A stretch of 64,000 nt of DNA, from contig NC_133327.1 in assembly GCF_042186555.1 (NCBI RefSeq), forward strand, positions 333,027,126 to 333,091,125, in the 5' to 3' direction. A model generated the notes under the pieces. The model searched no databases, was not told where the DNA came from, and saw nothing but the letters and a program-made list of their open reading frames with translations. The DNA comes from Aquarana catesbeiana. Taxonomy: Eukaryota > Chordata > Amphibia > Anura > Ranidae. This document shows, in pieces, positions 43,199 through 55,137 of this stretch. Position numbers and translations under genes: made by a program. How positions within the stretch are numbered: the stretch's first letter is position 1; each line of letters begins with the position of its first letter.

Positions 43199-45100
43199 GT
43201 TTGGGTTTTGTGGATTTCTAACAGGATTCGATAAACTTCATGCAGATAGAACCCAGGCAGATTCATGTATCCCTACTGAACAGGATGTCATAGCTTATTT
43301 GCTTCATAGTCCCTGAAAAACACATCCGATTACTACATAGATTTTAGAGTCTGAACTGTGGACAAGTTGCTGAAAATGGTCCAGTTCTTATTACAGGTGC
43401 TAGACCATCTACCCTTCATTGTGCTTCTTCAAGAGAGTGGCATCATCTTTGAAAGACAAACCACACTGTTACATGTAAGCAATGCATCAAGAGGTTTTGT
43501 CCCTCAAAATGAATTAGCTAAAATTGATTCAAATTACCACTAACCAATACTACAATTACCTGTCAAAAAAGTGACTCTATCATCCATAGCTGCTATCAGC
43601 AGTGCCATCACTAGTCTCTGATCTCTTACATAACCACCTCCACTTTGTCATTCTACCACAATACCCTTTTATCAAACTCACCCTCACCCCTCATTTTTCT
43701 AGTATGCCTTTTTGCTGATGGAGCAAGTTTTGAGTTTATATTTTGCAAATCATCAGATTACATTCTGAATACTTCACACTATCTATTGTCAGCAACAGCA
43801 ACCTATATACTTTTCTCCTGATAGTTTATCTTTAACATATGAAATTACTGACTGTAGTTCTCCCACTGACTATAGAATACAAAAATATGTCAATGAACAG
43901 TCTGCAAGTTATACATTTAAATAACTAGGCCACATCATGTAATTAGATTCAATGTCATTTAGGCTGGCCACACAATAATTACTTGGATCAATTACATTAC
44001 TACCATTCATCAAATAGGTGACACAAACTAACTGACAGTATGCAGACAAATCTCTGAATTGTGATAACCTGTCATCCCTGGGAAAACTGAACTATTCTTT
44101 TACTGCTTTTTCAAATGTAGCACTGCATGAGTTTTAAAATTCGTTTTTTTTTTACTAAAAATTCTGATCTTTTTAATAAAAATTCTAATTTTTTTACTAA
44201 AAATTACAGGGCGTAAAACCTATTGGATAAAAAAATGGTAGTTGCATTTTTTTATGTGGCACGATATTATCATAACTGTTTATTAACTTTATATTTTCAG
44301 TAAAAAATCCATTCATATGACATTTAGTGCACACAAGCACAGTAAGTTTTTCAATTTTTTTCTTATATTTAAACAAGGTAAATAGATGCCAAATGTGTTA
44401 GGATTAAAATCAAATGTGGCCATTCTATGGAAACAAGCTACAATACCCTACATTTTTTCATAGGTGATGTTATAAAAACTTTTACAGATCAGTTTAGAGT
44501 TAACTATAAATATTGACCCTAGAATTGTTCCTTTCACTATGCCTTGTGTGGCATTACCTAATATGTGTCATGCAATCATCATTTATGTACCATATGCATT
44601 TTTAATATAATTTCTATCACTTTTTTCATTTTTTCAGTTACCATATTTACTATCACAAAGGAGCTGATATGCCCCCTATGTGATAGCACATTCTGAGTGA
44701 TATTTACCCTATACACAGGCAGCACAGGTCCATTGGATCCTTAGTGCTTCCTCTGCACTTCTTTAAGCAAGATCAAATATAGACTGATCATCAGATGGTT
44801 TGCAATGTCGCATCAGCCAGGATCAAACAGCTTTTAATTCATAAGTGTTCAGAGTTGAGAACTTCTGGATTTAGTGCCTTTAGCAGAGATGAGATGAGTG
44901 TTTAAGCAAACACTCGCTGTTCAGACATTTGCCAAAATGCTGAACTTTTGGCATGGAAAAAAATGACGGCTTTCAGCTGTCAAAGGTTGCTAAGGAAGTA
45001 GCAGGTACTTCTACCCGCCACGTTCTTACCAACCACTGATGTCACCTGGTCTATTCACTTAATCACTAACCAGGACTTCCTGACCATGTAAGCAAAGAGG
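43199..45100. other. AT-rich intergenic sequence
   Basis: No gene or named repeat. A small T-rich tandem of TTTTTTACTAAAAATT units is at about 44146-44208. Confidence 0.4.
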
Positions 45101-45689
45101 CAGGGAAAAGGGGATGCCATCATATAATGGAATTCCAAGCCACTTTGTTTATAAGCAGAATTATGCCACCAGGAGATGTTATTTTACCAGAAATGTAATA
45201 ATACTTCTTCTTAGTAGAGATTGGTGTTGCTGCAGTAGGCTGTATACATTGCACAGATGCTCCACTTCACAGACAGGATCAGGGCATCCCTCGGCCATGT
45301 TATTTAATGGAGGTGTGCATTATTATTATTTTACTTTAGGCATTGCTAAAATCACTGCCTCCATGCAAGCAAAAATGTTAAAACATTTTTTTTTTTGCTT
45401 TGGAACTTGTTCACCCCTTCCCAATTGTTTTCACTTGTTTTGTCAATCATTTTTCACTTCACCCCAGAGATGCCTCGTGGTTCCATGCCCACCCTGGCTG
45501 TTTGCCTGTGTGCTTCGCCTCCGCTGAGATGCCCATCTCGGCTCTCAGTGAGAAATGTTCCTGGAAGCCTGCGACACCCCACCACCATATTAGATATTAT
45601 TTGCAACCCCAACCAGTAAGTACATCCTGGTGTTGGGGTTCTGCACCTCATTATGTCTACACTCTTTCATATACTTATTGCTCTTTTAT

Positions 45690-46230
45690 AACTCTCATTA
45701 TATAAATATCACGTGCATGCTCCTGACGAGTGGCGCACTGCCACGAAATGCGTAGAGCTTCTTGTTGCCGCGTCTTTGTCCATCTACATCATGACTATCA
45801 AGTTATTTTGTTACCCACACTTGTACAGGTTCAGTGAAGCCATAGGTCCTGCAGGCAGTTCCTTGAATTTTTACATTGATATCATCTAATTGTCTATGGT
45901 GTACTACGGAACTATATTTCAACCTTATGATGAGAAAAGAATGATACTATGTTCATTATTTTGTTTATCAATTTTACCATTGCTATTAGTGGCTATATCA
46001 TGAGACATTTTGCCATTATTATATGTATTGTCATTATTCTACATATCATTTATTTGATTCTAGTATTGTTTGTTTATACTTTACCATACTAATAAAGATC
46101 TGTTGCTCACCGAATATTCTTTTGCTGCCATATAGTTCATTTAAAGTCCAACCCCTTTTTTGCTTCCCCTCCTTTGATATTAATGGGATGGAAATACATG
46201 ACCTTACCAGGCCATAATTTCATTGAAAGT
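45690..46230 (+). mobile_element. diverged single relative of the 58-64 kb hammerhead unit
   Basis: The plus strand carries the hammerhead at 45719-45758, CTAATAAAGATCTG at 46087-46100, then CATTTAAAGTCCAACCCC and TATTAATGGGATGGAAATAC. In the unit at 63170-63200 the corresponding text is CATTTAAAGTCCCAATTCC and TATTAATAGGGATGGAAG, preceded by AATAAAGATTC. Order and spacing agree, so this is an old member of the same family. Its 5' limit is not defined. Confidence 0.6.
45719..45758 (+). ncRNA. predicted hammerhead ribozyme
   Basis: A 40-nt motif: GCUC (stem I, 45719-45722), CTGACGA (45723-45729), stem II GTGGC.GCACT.GCCAC with five pairs, GAAA (45745-45748), TGCGT, A17, and GAGC (45755-45758) pairing with GCUC. 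All invariant core residues (C3, U4, G5, A6, G8, A9, G12, A13, A14, A15.1, U16.1, H17) are present. Stem III would come from pairing of AUGCGU with a second molecule or from a minimal hairpin. Predicted cleavage is after A45754. Compared with the 58-kb copies, stem II differs by compensated pairs (GTGGC/GCCAC versus GTGGT/ACCAC). Confidence 0.65.
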
Positions 46231-47860
46231 CCCTAGGGATAGAAACACACAGCCTTACCAGGCAGTGGATTCCTAAAAGTCCTTATTACATAATTCCCTT
46301 TTCAATTCAACTGCTGGGTTAAATGAAAAACACTTGTAGTGAGTACCCCTCATTAGAAACAGCTGCTGTTTTTTTTACATTAGAGGCTGCCAGAAATAAT
46401 ATAGGATTTCAAATGCCTGTGTTGAGAAATTTTATATTAATTTCACTACAATGCATATGGATACAGGGGTAAATACGAACTTGTTTTAAGTGCTTTTACT
46501 GCTCATTCAGAGTATGTAAATGCTTTTATTGTGCGTGATCTGAGTATAGGTTCACTAAGGTTATACATTCGGGTGGAATCAAACATTGGACAGTAAATGT
46601 TTACCAATTTTAGCTGCTTACCATACATTTTTTTTTCTTGATGTACTTTTTTAAAAACAAGAAATGCTCCAATAACTTTTGGCTCTGTAGCATGAAATAT
46701 ACGCTTGTCTGCACCACAGTACTGTTCCTGTATGTTCTAAACACAAGCTATACATTACATATAATGTAGATCCTTTTTTTAAATTTATGAACCTGCATTC
46801 CATCTGGCTAATAATGTGTAGTAAATTCTTAGTTCAGAAGCTTTTTCCAATAACAATCATAAAGGAATTACAATTAATTGCAATTACAAAGAAAGAATTA
46901 CAAAGAATATATAACCTGTGTACTTTATTGACATTTCCATCCTTGATGGTGTTTTTCTTTAAGTTTTATATATGTCCCTGTTAAACGTATTGCTCACTTT
47001 TTAATTAGGTGAAGAGTAAAATGCAAGCCATCTATCTTCTGCAAGTTTTTTTCTTTAGTTTTTTTTCTGCATGCTGCAGTTGTATTAAGAACATACATAA
47101 TTTATAAGTTTTGAAGTACAGTATCGGGAAATAGATTTGGTCTGTAAGATCCAAACATATAAACATAGCTAACAAAGAGATAAAAGCCTCTACATCACCA
47201 TATAGTGGGTAATATAAATGAACTAGCCTCTTACTTGAAATGCTTTTGTTGCTTGTATTCAGGGTTTTACATATATAATCCTCTTTTGTCAGGCTGGAAC
47301 TAGATTTACTACTTTCTTACTTCCATAATGTTATTTTTGCTGGTGTTTTCCTGAAGATTTTAGCAAGATGCTATAATTTTTCTAGCTTGAATGTCGAGTT
47401 GTTTGGTTGTATCAGTCAAAGGCGGCCCAATTATGCTAGCAGAAGTGGGACTAAACAAGAAAAGCTAGACTGTAATTCTTTACATTGTAGAGGGTGTTTC
47501 GGTATAGGAGCTGGAATGGCACTATGGTCTCGTTATTTCTTTGCAGTAGCAGTTTTTTATTGCCTGTGTTTATTTCTCTGATACCCCTCACCATATGTGT
47601 AATATGTGATTTCCATTATCCTCATGGATGTGTTGTATTTTTTGTAAGGCTGAATTGCAAAGTAGGTAGTCATTACAGCAGATAGAATAATGAGATGAAA
47701 GTAGTTAGTCATTACAGCAGATAGAATAATGATATGATGAGTTATACACTAAGTAAAGTTATAACATTTGGTTTTCTGCTTAATATAATTAGAAACTTGA
47801 TTTGTGTACAAATTAAAAGAAGGACAGTGTTGTTTACGTATTTTAAGCAAAACAGAGAGG
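46231..47860. other. intergenic sequence with a small tandem duplication
   Basis: No gene recognised. At 47662-47739 a 39-bp unit (GTAGNTAGTCATTACAGCAG...) is duplicated head-to-tail with few differences. Nothing else is distinctive. Confidence 0.45.
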
Positions 47861-47871
47861 TATGGTTTGCT

Positions 47872-48186
47872 TTAGGCTTCACGTACACCCTACCTACATT
47901 TACCACGGCCACAGGAAAATGCAAAATGTGGCAAACTCTAGGCAAAATCATGGCGCAATTTTGCTGAGGCAGTTTTCCTGCGGCCGGGGGTCAAGACACA
48001 ATAGTTCCCCATTCAGGAGACGGAGGTTAAAGCTCACATAACCGCAACAGCTTCTAAACTCTACTAAAAGCCTATATGTACATTGACACATAGGCTTTTA
48101 TGGAGTCGAGTTCAGGGGCTTTGGCAAAAAAATGCCAAAAGCTCCTAAACTCAAGTTTCGGAGCTGCTTGTGTGCATGAAGCCTGG
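47872..48186. mobile_element. inverted-repeat short DNA element
   Basis: GGCTTCACGTACACC near the left edge is mirrored by GTGTGCATGAAGCC near the right. Inner pairs include GAAAATGC/GGCATTTT-type matches and a small hairpin AAAAGCCTATATGT...ACATAGGCTTTT. Non-coding; the family is not certain. Confidence 0.4.
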
Positions 48187-48489
48187 TGAGTTGTATTCAT
48201 ACAGTCAGAAGCATCTAGGGATCAGATTACAGTCTGTTACAACATTCCTGTGTCTTTCTGCTTTCTAATTAGACGCAATTCTTTCTACAGTTTGGAAATC
48301 TGTGCATGTATAGGAGTTTTCCCTGTATGTAATTTTCTTGGGTAATTGCAAGAACTATTGTTTGTTTAACATCCTATGTATCAATTCATGTGCCACCACA
48401 GACTATCCTGAATCCTGCTCACTAAATCATTTCAAATCTTCCAGAGACTGATCACATTGTTCTCGGATCTTGCCAAGTACATGACTCAT

Positions 48490-49482
48490 GAAGTTCGATG
48501 ATCACCCCAAAAACTACAAAATCTGGGGGTCCACCTTACCCACCTCCCACCCGCTGTATAGACTAATGATGGGGGGAGGGATGCTCTCTCATTCTGGGAT
48601 GACATCATATGACGTCCCCCCAGTCTAACTGCGTTTGCGCAGCAATCGCAGATGCGCTGTGTCCCTGAGACATGGCACAACCCCGATTTCGGTAAAGAGC
48701 CGATAATGAGACTCTTTACCCATGTGTCCAATCACAGCTGATCACATGTAAACAAAGAAATGATGGTTATCAGACAGAGTGTGAGTAAAGGAGAATGGAT
48801 CAGCAGGAACTCCTCACAGTGGAGACCTGTGCAGATAATTAGGGTACTGATCATCAAGTGCCCTGATTATCAGTGCAGCCCCAACAGTGCCCTGCAGTGA
48901 TGCCAGCCAGTGCCCATCAGTGATGCCAATCAGTGTCCATCTGCGGTGCCAATTTGTGCCCATCTGTGATTGAAATCTGTGCCAATCAGTGATGTCAGTC
49001 AGTGCTGCCTATCAGTGCCCATCAGTGTCTGCTCATCAGTGCCACCCATCAGTGCTGCCCATTCAGTGTCCATCAGTGCTGCCCATCAGTGCCACCTATC
49101 GGTGCCAGTCAGTATGGCATTTTAGTGCCTCACCAGTGCCACCTCATCTGTGTTCTTCAGTGCTGTCTCATCCGTGCCCATCAGCGCACATCAGTAAAGG
49201 AGAAAAATTACTTAAATTTACAACATTTTCTGACAGAAACTAAGAAAAACTTTCTTTTTTCAAACTTTTCAGTCTTTTTTATTTTTTTTTAGCAAAAAAT
49301 AAAAAGCCCAGTGGTGATTAAATACCACCAAAATGTAGCTCTATTTGTGTGAAAAAAATGATAAAAAATGTAATTTGAGTACAGCATTGCATGACTGCAC
49401 AATTGTCATTCAAAATGTGACAGCGCTGAAATCTGGCCTGGGCAGGAAGAGGGTAAAAGTGCCTAGTATTGAAGCGGTTAAA
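48490..49482. mobile_element. TTAA-type element with minisatellite, right end present
   Basis: Contains a minisatellite of CCCATCAGTG units (48890-49190), then CAGTAAAGGAGAAAAATTAC, GTGATTAAATACCACCAAAA and ATGTAGCTCTATTTGTGTGA, ending GAAGCGGTTAA at about 49482. It is the reverse-oriented sister of 31960-32805. The left terminus is not recognisable. Confidence 0.5.
48890..49195. repeat. minisatellite based on GCCCATCAGTG
   Basis: About twenty irregular units such as GTGCCCATCAGTGATGCCAA and CAGTGCTGCCCATCAGTGCC. It is the reverse complement of the array at 32018. Confidence 0.85.
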
Positions 49483-49560
49483 GACTGTGGGCTTCATTCA
49501 CTAAAGCAGTGTCAACACACATTTTTTCGAAATATCACTTGCGATCTTGAAACTGTCAAT

Positions 49561-52386
49561 TAGGGATGAGCTTCGAGTTCGAGCCAAACTCATGTTCGAC
49601 TCGAACATCGGCTGTTCGCCAGTTTGCTGAACAGCGAACAATTTGGGGTGTTCACGGCAAATTCGAATGCCGTGGAACACCCTTTAAAAGTCTATGGGAG
49701 AAATCAAAAGTGCTAATTTTAAAGGCTTATATGCAAGTTATTGTCATAAAAAGTATTTGGGGACCTGGGTCCTGCCCCAGGGGAACTGGATCAATGCAAA
49801 AAAAGTTTTAAAAACGGCCATTTTTTCAGGAGCAGTGATTTTAATAATGTTTAAAGTGAAACAATAAAAGTGTAATATTCCTTTAAATTTCGTACCTGGG
49901 GGGTGTCTATAGTATGCCTGTAAAGGGGCGCATGTTTCCCGTGTTTAGAACAGTCTGACAGCAAAATGACATTTTAAAGGAAAAAAAGTCATTTAAAACT
50001 ACTCGCGGCTATTAATGAATTGGCAGTCCGACAATACGCATAAAAGTTCATTGATAAAAACGGCATGGGAATTCCCCACAGGGGAACCCCAAACCAAAAT
50101 TAAAAAAAAAAATGACATGGGGTCCCCCTAAATTCCATACCAGGCCCTTCAGGTCTGGTATGGTTATTAAGGGGAACCCCGGCCAAATTTTTTTTAAAAA
50201 ATGGTGTGGGGTCCCCCTCAAAATCTATACCAGACCCTTCAGGTCTGTTATGGATTTTAAGGGGAACCCCGCGCCAAAATTTTTTTTTTAAATGGCGTGG
50301 GGTCTCCTCAAAAATCCATACCAGACCCTTATCTGAGCACGCAACCTGGCAGGCCGCAGGAAAAGAGGGGGGACAAGAGAGCGCCCTCCTCCTGAACCGT
50401 ACCAGGCCACATGCCCTCAACATTGGGAGGGTGCTTTGGGGTAGCCCCCGAAAACACCTTGTCCCCATGTTGATGGGGACAAGGGCCTCATCCCCACAAT
50501 CCTTGCCCGGTGGTTGTGGGGGTCTGCGGGCAGGGGGCTTATTGGAATCTGGAAGCCCCCTTTAACAAGGGGACCCCCAGATCCCGGCCCTCCCCCGTGT
50601 GAAATGGTAATGGTACCATTTCACAAAAAAAAGTGTCAAAAATGTTAAAAATGACAAGAGACAGTTTTTGACAATTCCTTTATTTAAATGCTTCTTCTTT
50701 CTTCTATCTTCTTTCTTCTATCTTCTATCTTCCTTCAGTTTCTTCCTCCATCTTCTTCTGGTTCTTCTGTTTCTTCCTCCAGTGTTCTCGTCCGGCATCT
50801 TCCTCTTTGGTGCCGGCGTCTTCTTCCCTTCTTCTCTGGCCTCTCCGCATCCACCATGATGGGAGGCTCCCGCTGTGTGATGCTTCTCCTCTTCTGACGG
50901 TTCTTAAATAATGGAGGGTGGGGCCACCCGGTGACCCCGCTCCCTCTGATGCACGGTGACTTCCCTGTCTGCCCCTCTGATGTCACAGGGAATGCCACAG
51001 GGAAGTCCCTGTCAAGTCCCCGTATGTCAGAGGGGGGCGGGGTCAACGGGTGGCCCCACCCTCCATTATTTAAGAACCGTCAGAAGAGGAGAAGCGTCAC
51101 ACAGCAGGAGCCTCCCATCATGGTGGATGCGGAGCGGCCCGAGAAGAAGGGAAGAAGACACCGGCGCCGCGGAGGAAGATGCCGGACGAGAACACCAGAG
51201 GAAGAATCAGAAGAACCAGAAGAACCAGAAGAAGAAGAAGATGGAGGAAGAAACCGAAGGAAGATAGAAGAAAGAAGAAGCATTTAAATAAAGGAATTGT
51301 CAAAAACTGTCTCTTGTCATTTTTAACATTTTTGACACTTTTTTTGTGAAATGGTAAGAGTACTTTTGTATCCCCTTACCATTTCACACAGGGGGGAGGG
51401 CCAGGATCTGGGGGTCCCCTTGTTAAAGGGGGCTTCCAGATTCTGATAAGCCCCCCGCCCACAGACCCCCACAACCACCGGGCAAGGGTTGTGGGGATGA
51501 GGCCCTTGTCCCCATCAACATGGGACAGGGTTTTTTTGGGGGCTACCCCAAAGCACCCTCCCAATGTTGAGGGCATGTGGCCTGGTATGGTTCAGGAGGG
51601 GGGGCGCTCTCTCATTCCCCCCTCTTTTCCTGCAGCCTGCCAGGTTGCGTGCTCGGATAAGGGTCTGGTATGGATTTTTGGGAGACCCATGCCATTTTTT
51701 TTAAATTGTGGCGCGGGGTTCCCCTTAAAATCCATACCAGACCTGAAGGGTCTGGTATAGATTTTGAGGGGGACCCCATGCCATTTTTTTTGGCCGGGGT
51801 TCCCCTTTATATCCATACCAGACCTGAAGGGCCTGGTATGGAATTTAGGGGGACCCCCACGTCATTTTTTTTTAAATTTTGGTTCGGGGATCCCCTGTGG
51901 GGAATTCCCATGCCGTTTTTATCAATGAACTTTTATGTGTATTGTCAGGCCGGCAATTCATTAATAGCTGCCAGTAGTTTTAAATGACTTTTTTTCCTTT
52001 GAAATGTCATTTTGCTGTCAGACTGTTCTAAACAAAGGAAACGTGCGCCCCTTTACAGGCATACTATAGACACCCTCCAGGTACAAAATTTAAAGGAATA
52101 TTACACTTTTATTGTTTCGCTTTAAGCATTATTAAAATCACTGCTCCTGAAAAAACTGCCTTTTTTAAAACTTTTTTTGCATTGATCCATATTCCCTGGG
52201 GCAGGACCCAGGTCCCCAAACACTTTTTATGATAATAACTTGCATATAAGCCTTTAAAATTAGCACTTTTGATTATCCATGTTCGTGTTCCATAGACTTT
52301 AATGGTGTTCGCGTGTTCAAACTAATTTTTTGCCTGTTCGCATGTTCTGGTGCGAACCGAACAGGTTGGTGTTCGGCTCATCCCTA
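49561..52386. mobile_element. fold-back hAT derivative, 2.8 kb, with 8-bp target duplication
   Basis: Ends TAGGGATGAGCTTCG and GTTCGGCTCATCCCTA. The flanking octamer CTGTCAAT is perfect on both sides (49553-49560 and 52387-52394), as expected for hAT transposition. The two halves are long inverted copies with a centre near 50995. Both contain sequence from the 3' part of the hAT element at 5803-25369 (for example GGCATACTATAGACACC). GGGGTTCCCCTTAAAATCCATACCAG-type and GAAGAAGA-rich blocks are mirrored in the arms. No transposase gene. Confidence 0.8.
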
Positions 52387-52415
52387 CTGTCAATTCACTG
52401 TGCTGTTTTGTAATT

Positions 52416-52453
52416 ACCTCTGAAGAAGCCCCATTAAGTGAAACATATTGGGA
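52416..52453 (+). ncRNA. decayed hammerhead-like motif
   Basis: Plus strand: CCU, CTGAAGA (52420-52426), a loop AGCCCCATTAAGT without a good stem, GAAA (52440-52443), ACATAT, T and GGG. AATAAAG follows at 52480-52486. The core letters are present, but stem II is lost, so it is at best a relic. Confidence 0.25.
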
Positions 52454-52499
52454 TTGTTTACTTGTGTACCACTGTGGAAATAAAGACAAGGCCATGTGA

Positions 52500-53150
52500 A
52501 TAGATTTTAATTTGGAAGGTTTTTAAACATTATAATTCAATAAACTGAATTTTTTTAGGAATACGGTGTGTTACTGTCTATTGCATGCACCTTAAATGCC
52601 CCAATTATCTTTTCATAAACTTTCTTGAGCTTAAAATGGATAAGGAAGACCCACAGCTACCAGCTCTTAGCTTTCTATACATTGTCCATAGTCTTTACCT
52701 GCTTTTATCAAAATTCCCATACAATATTCAGGAAAAATGGACAACATCTGGTTTCAAGTACAAACAGCAGCACCAAGTGTCCTTTCCACCATTTTTATGC
52801 TCTTCAAGTTCATAAAAAGTCTAAAGCTAGCCATAAATAGATCAAAATTCAACTGGTTAATATAAATCAGGGCATTCACTGGGTAGACACAATAATGGAC
52901 AATACCCGGCTTTCTATGAATTGAACAGATTATATGATATACCTGTCTCAGAGTACTGTAGGTATACCCGAATCTCTCAGTTTCTACTACATAATTCTCT
53001 ACCTAAATCCCATGAAATTTCTTCACTTCCCTTTCACCTCCCACAAGAGGAATCTCCCTCTTTTATAATATTTTACAAAAAAACTTGTGTTTTCTAAATC
53101 TACTCCCCCAATAAAATGGGAGGAGAATCTGTGTTGTTTCTATACAACCT
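52500..53150. other. intergenic sequence
   Basis: No gene, repeat family or structure that I can name. Confidence 0.4.
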
Positions 53151-53154
53151 CCCA

Positions 53155-54247
53155 CAGTGCCTTGAACAAGAATTCATACCCCTTGACATTTTCCACATTT
53201 TCTCATGTTACAACCAAAAACATAAATGTATTTTATTGGAATTTTATGTAATAGACCAATGCAAAGTGGCACATAATTGTGAAGTAGAATGAAAATAATA
53301 AATGGTTTTCAAACTTTTTCACAAATAAATATCTGAAAAGTGTGGTGTGCATTTGTATTTAGCCCCTTTACTCTGATAATGCTAACTAAATTCTAGTGGA
53401 ACCAATTGCCTTCAGAAGTCACCTAATTAGTAAACAGAGTCCACCTTTGTGTAATTTAATCTCAGTATACATGCAGCTGTTCTGTGAAGCCCTCAGAAGT
53501 TTGTAAGAGAACCTTAGTGAACAAACAGCATTATGAATACCAAGGTACACACCAGACAAAAATGGAAAGAGTATGGCACAACTGCAAACCTACCAAGACA
53601 TGGCCGTCCAACTAAACTGACAGGCCGGGCAAGGAGAGCATTAATAGGAGAAGGAGTCAAGAGGCCCATGGTAACTCTGGAGGAGCTGTAGAGATCCACA
53701 GCTCAGGTGGGAGAATCTGTCCACAGGAGAACTATTAGTCGTGCACTCCACAAATCTGGTCTTTATGGAAGAGTGGCAAGAAGCCATTGTTAAAAGAAAG
53801 CCATAACAAGTCCCATTTGCAGAAGCCATGTGGGGGACAAAAAGTAAAATACTATGTGTAGCGGAAAACTAACACTGCACATCACCCTGAACACACCATC
53901 CCCACCGTGAAACATGGTGGTGGCAGCATCATGTTGAGGGGATGTTTTTCTTCAGCAGGGACAGGGAAGCTGGTCAGAGTTAATGGGAAGATGGATTGAG
54001 CCAAATACAGGGCAATCTTAGAAGAAAACCTGTTAGAGTCTGCAAAAGACTTGAGACTGGGGCAGAGGTTCACCTTCCAGCAGGACAACGACCCTAAACA
54101 CACAACCAGAGCTACAATGGAATGGTTTAGATCAAAGCATACTCAGACCTAAATCCAATTGGGAATCTGTGCCAAGACTTGAAAATTGTTGTTCACAGAT
54201 GCTCTCCATCCAAACTGACAGAGCTTGAGCTATTTTGCAAAGAATAG
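53155..54247 (+). pseudogene. decayed Tc1-type element and transposase, right end lost
   Basis: The left terminus CAGTGCCTTGAACAAGAATT and CTCATGTTACAACC match a well-known vertebrate Tc1 inverted end. Coding remnants follow: LPRHGRPTKLTGRARRALIG (DNA-binding linker), SRALHKSGLYGRVARR, VKHGGGSIMLRGCFSSAGTG and FTFQQDNDPKHTTRATMEWF (second catalytic Asp). The segment that should carry the first catalytic Asp (WSDETK) is missing near 53850, several stops are present, and the right end is absent. Inactive. Confidence 0.75.
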
Positions 54248-54960
54248 GAAGGAGAAGCTGCACTATTTTAAGGTTTAAACAAGAAAATAATTGATTGCAG
54301 GTAAACAAAATGTGATGGAATATTAGTCCAGTTCTAATCCAAAACAGACACCAAAGTGAGCTTGATCAACAAATTGTGCCACCACCTTAAGAAAAACACG
54401 CTTACCAGCTGGCAAGCAAAACCAGGCAGAGGGCTTTAGCCCAGCCAAGGCCTTTGCTTGTATGACGATCATCAGATAAGCTTTAAATGAATGGCTGCAT
54501 GGGTTCTCCAAACACTCCTGGCGCCGTACAACTCAGAACTATAAGCTTAGTACCTCAGCAGTGCATAAGAAGAGAAAAACAACCATAGCATAATAGTGCC
54601 TCAAACAGTATTTATTATAAAAAATAGGTATTGCACTTACATTTAAAAAGTTAAAATCGTGCATAAAAACAGCAGAGCCGGCTGGCTACAAACAGAACCC
54701 GTCCTCCTAGCGAGACAGCGTGGTGACATCAGCACGTATCCTCCTCCAGACGCGTTTCATCATATGTGACGTTGTCAATGGGGAACGGTAGCGTGCTGAT
54801 CCACCACCTTATAAACAAAAACTAGACCTCGTTCTGAGTCCCGTAAGCGGAGTCACAAGACGCCATCTGGGCAACCCATCTCTAATTGCAAGTGGTCTGT
54901 TGGACATACAAAAGGGACTTACAAAAAGGGAAACTCCAAATTTCAAAACAAATAGACATT
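54248..54960 (-). mobile_element. fragment with hammerhead relic, minus strand
   Basis: Abuts the Tc1 remnant. On the minus strand it has a GAAACGCGTC motif (54758-54749) and, about 140 nt downstream, TTATAATAAATACTG with AATAAA (about 54610). The layout is the one seen in the other hammerhead-bearing elements. No coding content. Confidence 0.35.
54740..54785 (-). ncRNA. hammerhead-like relic
   Basis: Minus strand: TTGACAA, a possible stem GTCA.CATA.TGAT, GAAA, the self-complementary ACGCGT (54755-54750), then C. The first core box is substituted at two positions and stem I is lost. Included only because the hexamer and AATAAA spacing fit the series. Confidence 0.2.
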
Positions 54961-55137
54961 AATAGAATTTGTCTAAATACATGTGCCACTATTAATTAGA
55001 TCTAAATCAAATAAGAACTACCTTATAATCCTTATATTCTTAAATTGTGAAAAAGTCATATGAAGATACAGTATATATACAATTTCACATATGGTTAAAT
55101 GAATTAACCAAGTGACAATATACTGTAGTTTGGTGAT

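Noticed and set aside
50668..51290. Ser/Leu-rich and Glu/Lys-rich protein frames in the fold-back hAT derivative
   Set aside because: They come from mirrored TTCTTC/GAAGAA-rich blocks. The opposite strand and the other arm give the same kind of frame, so no gene is supported.
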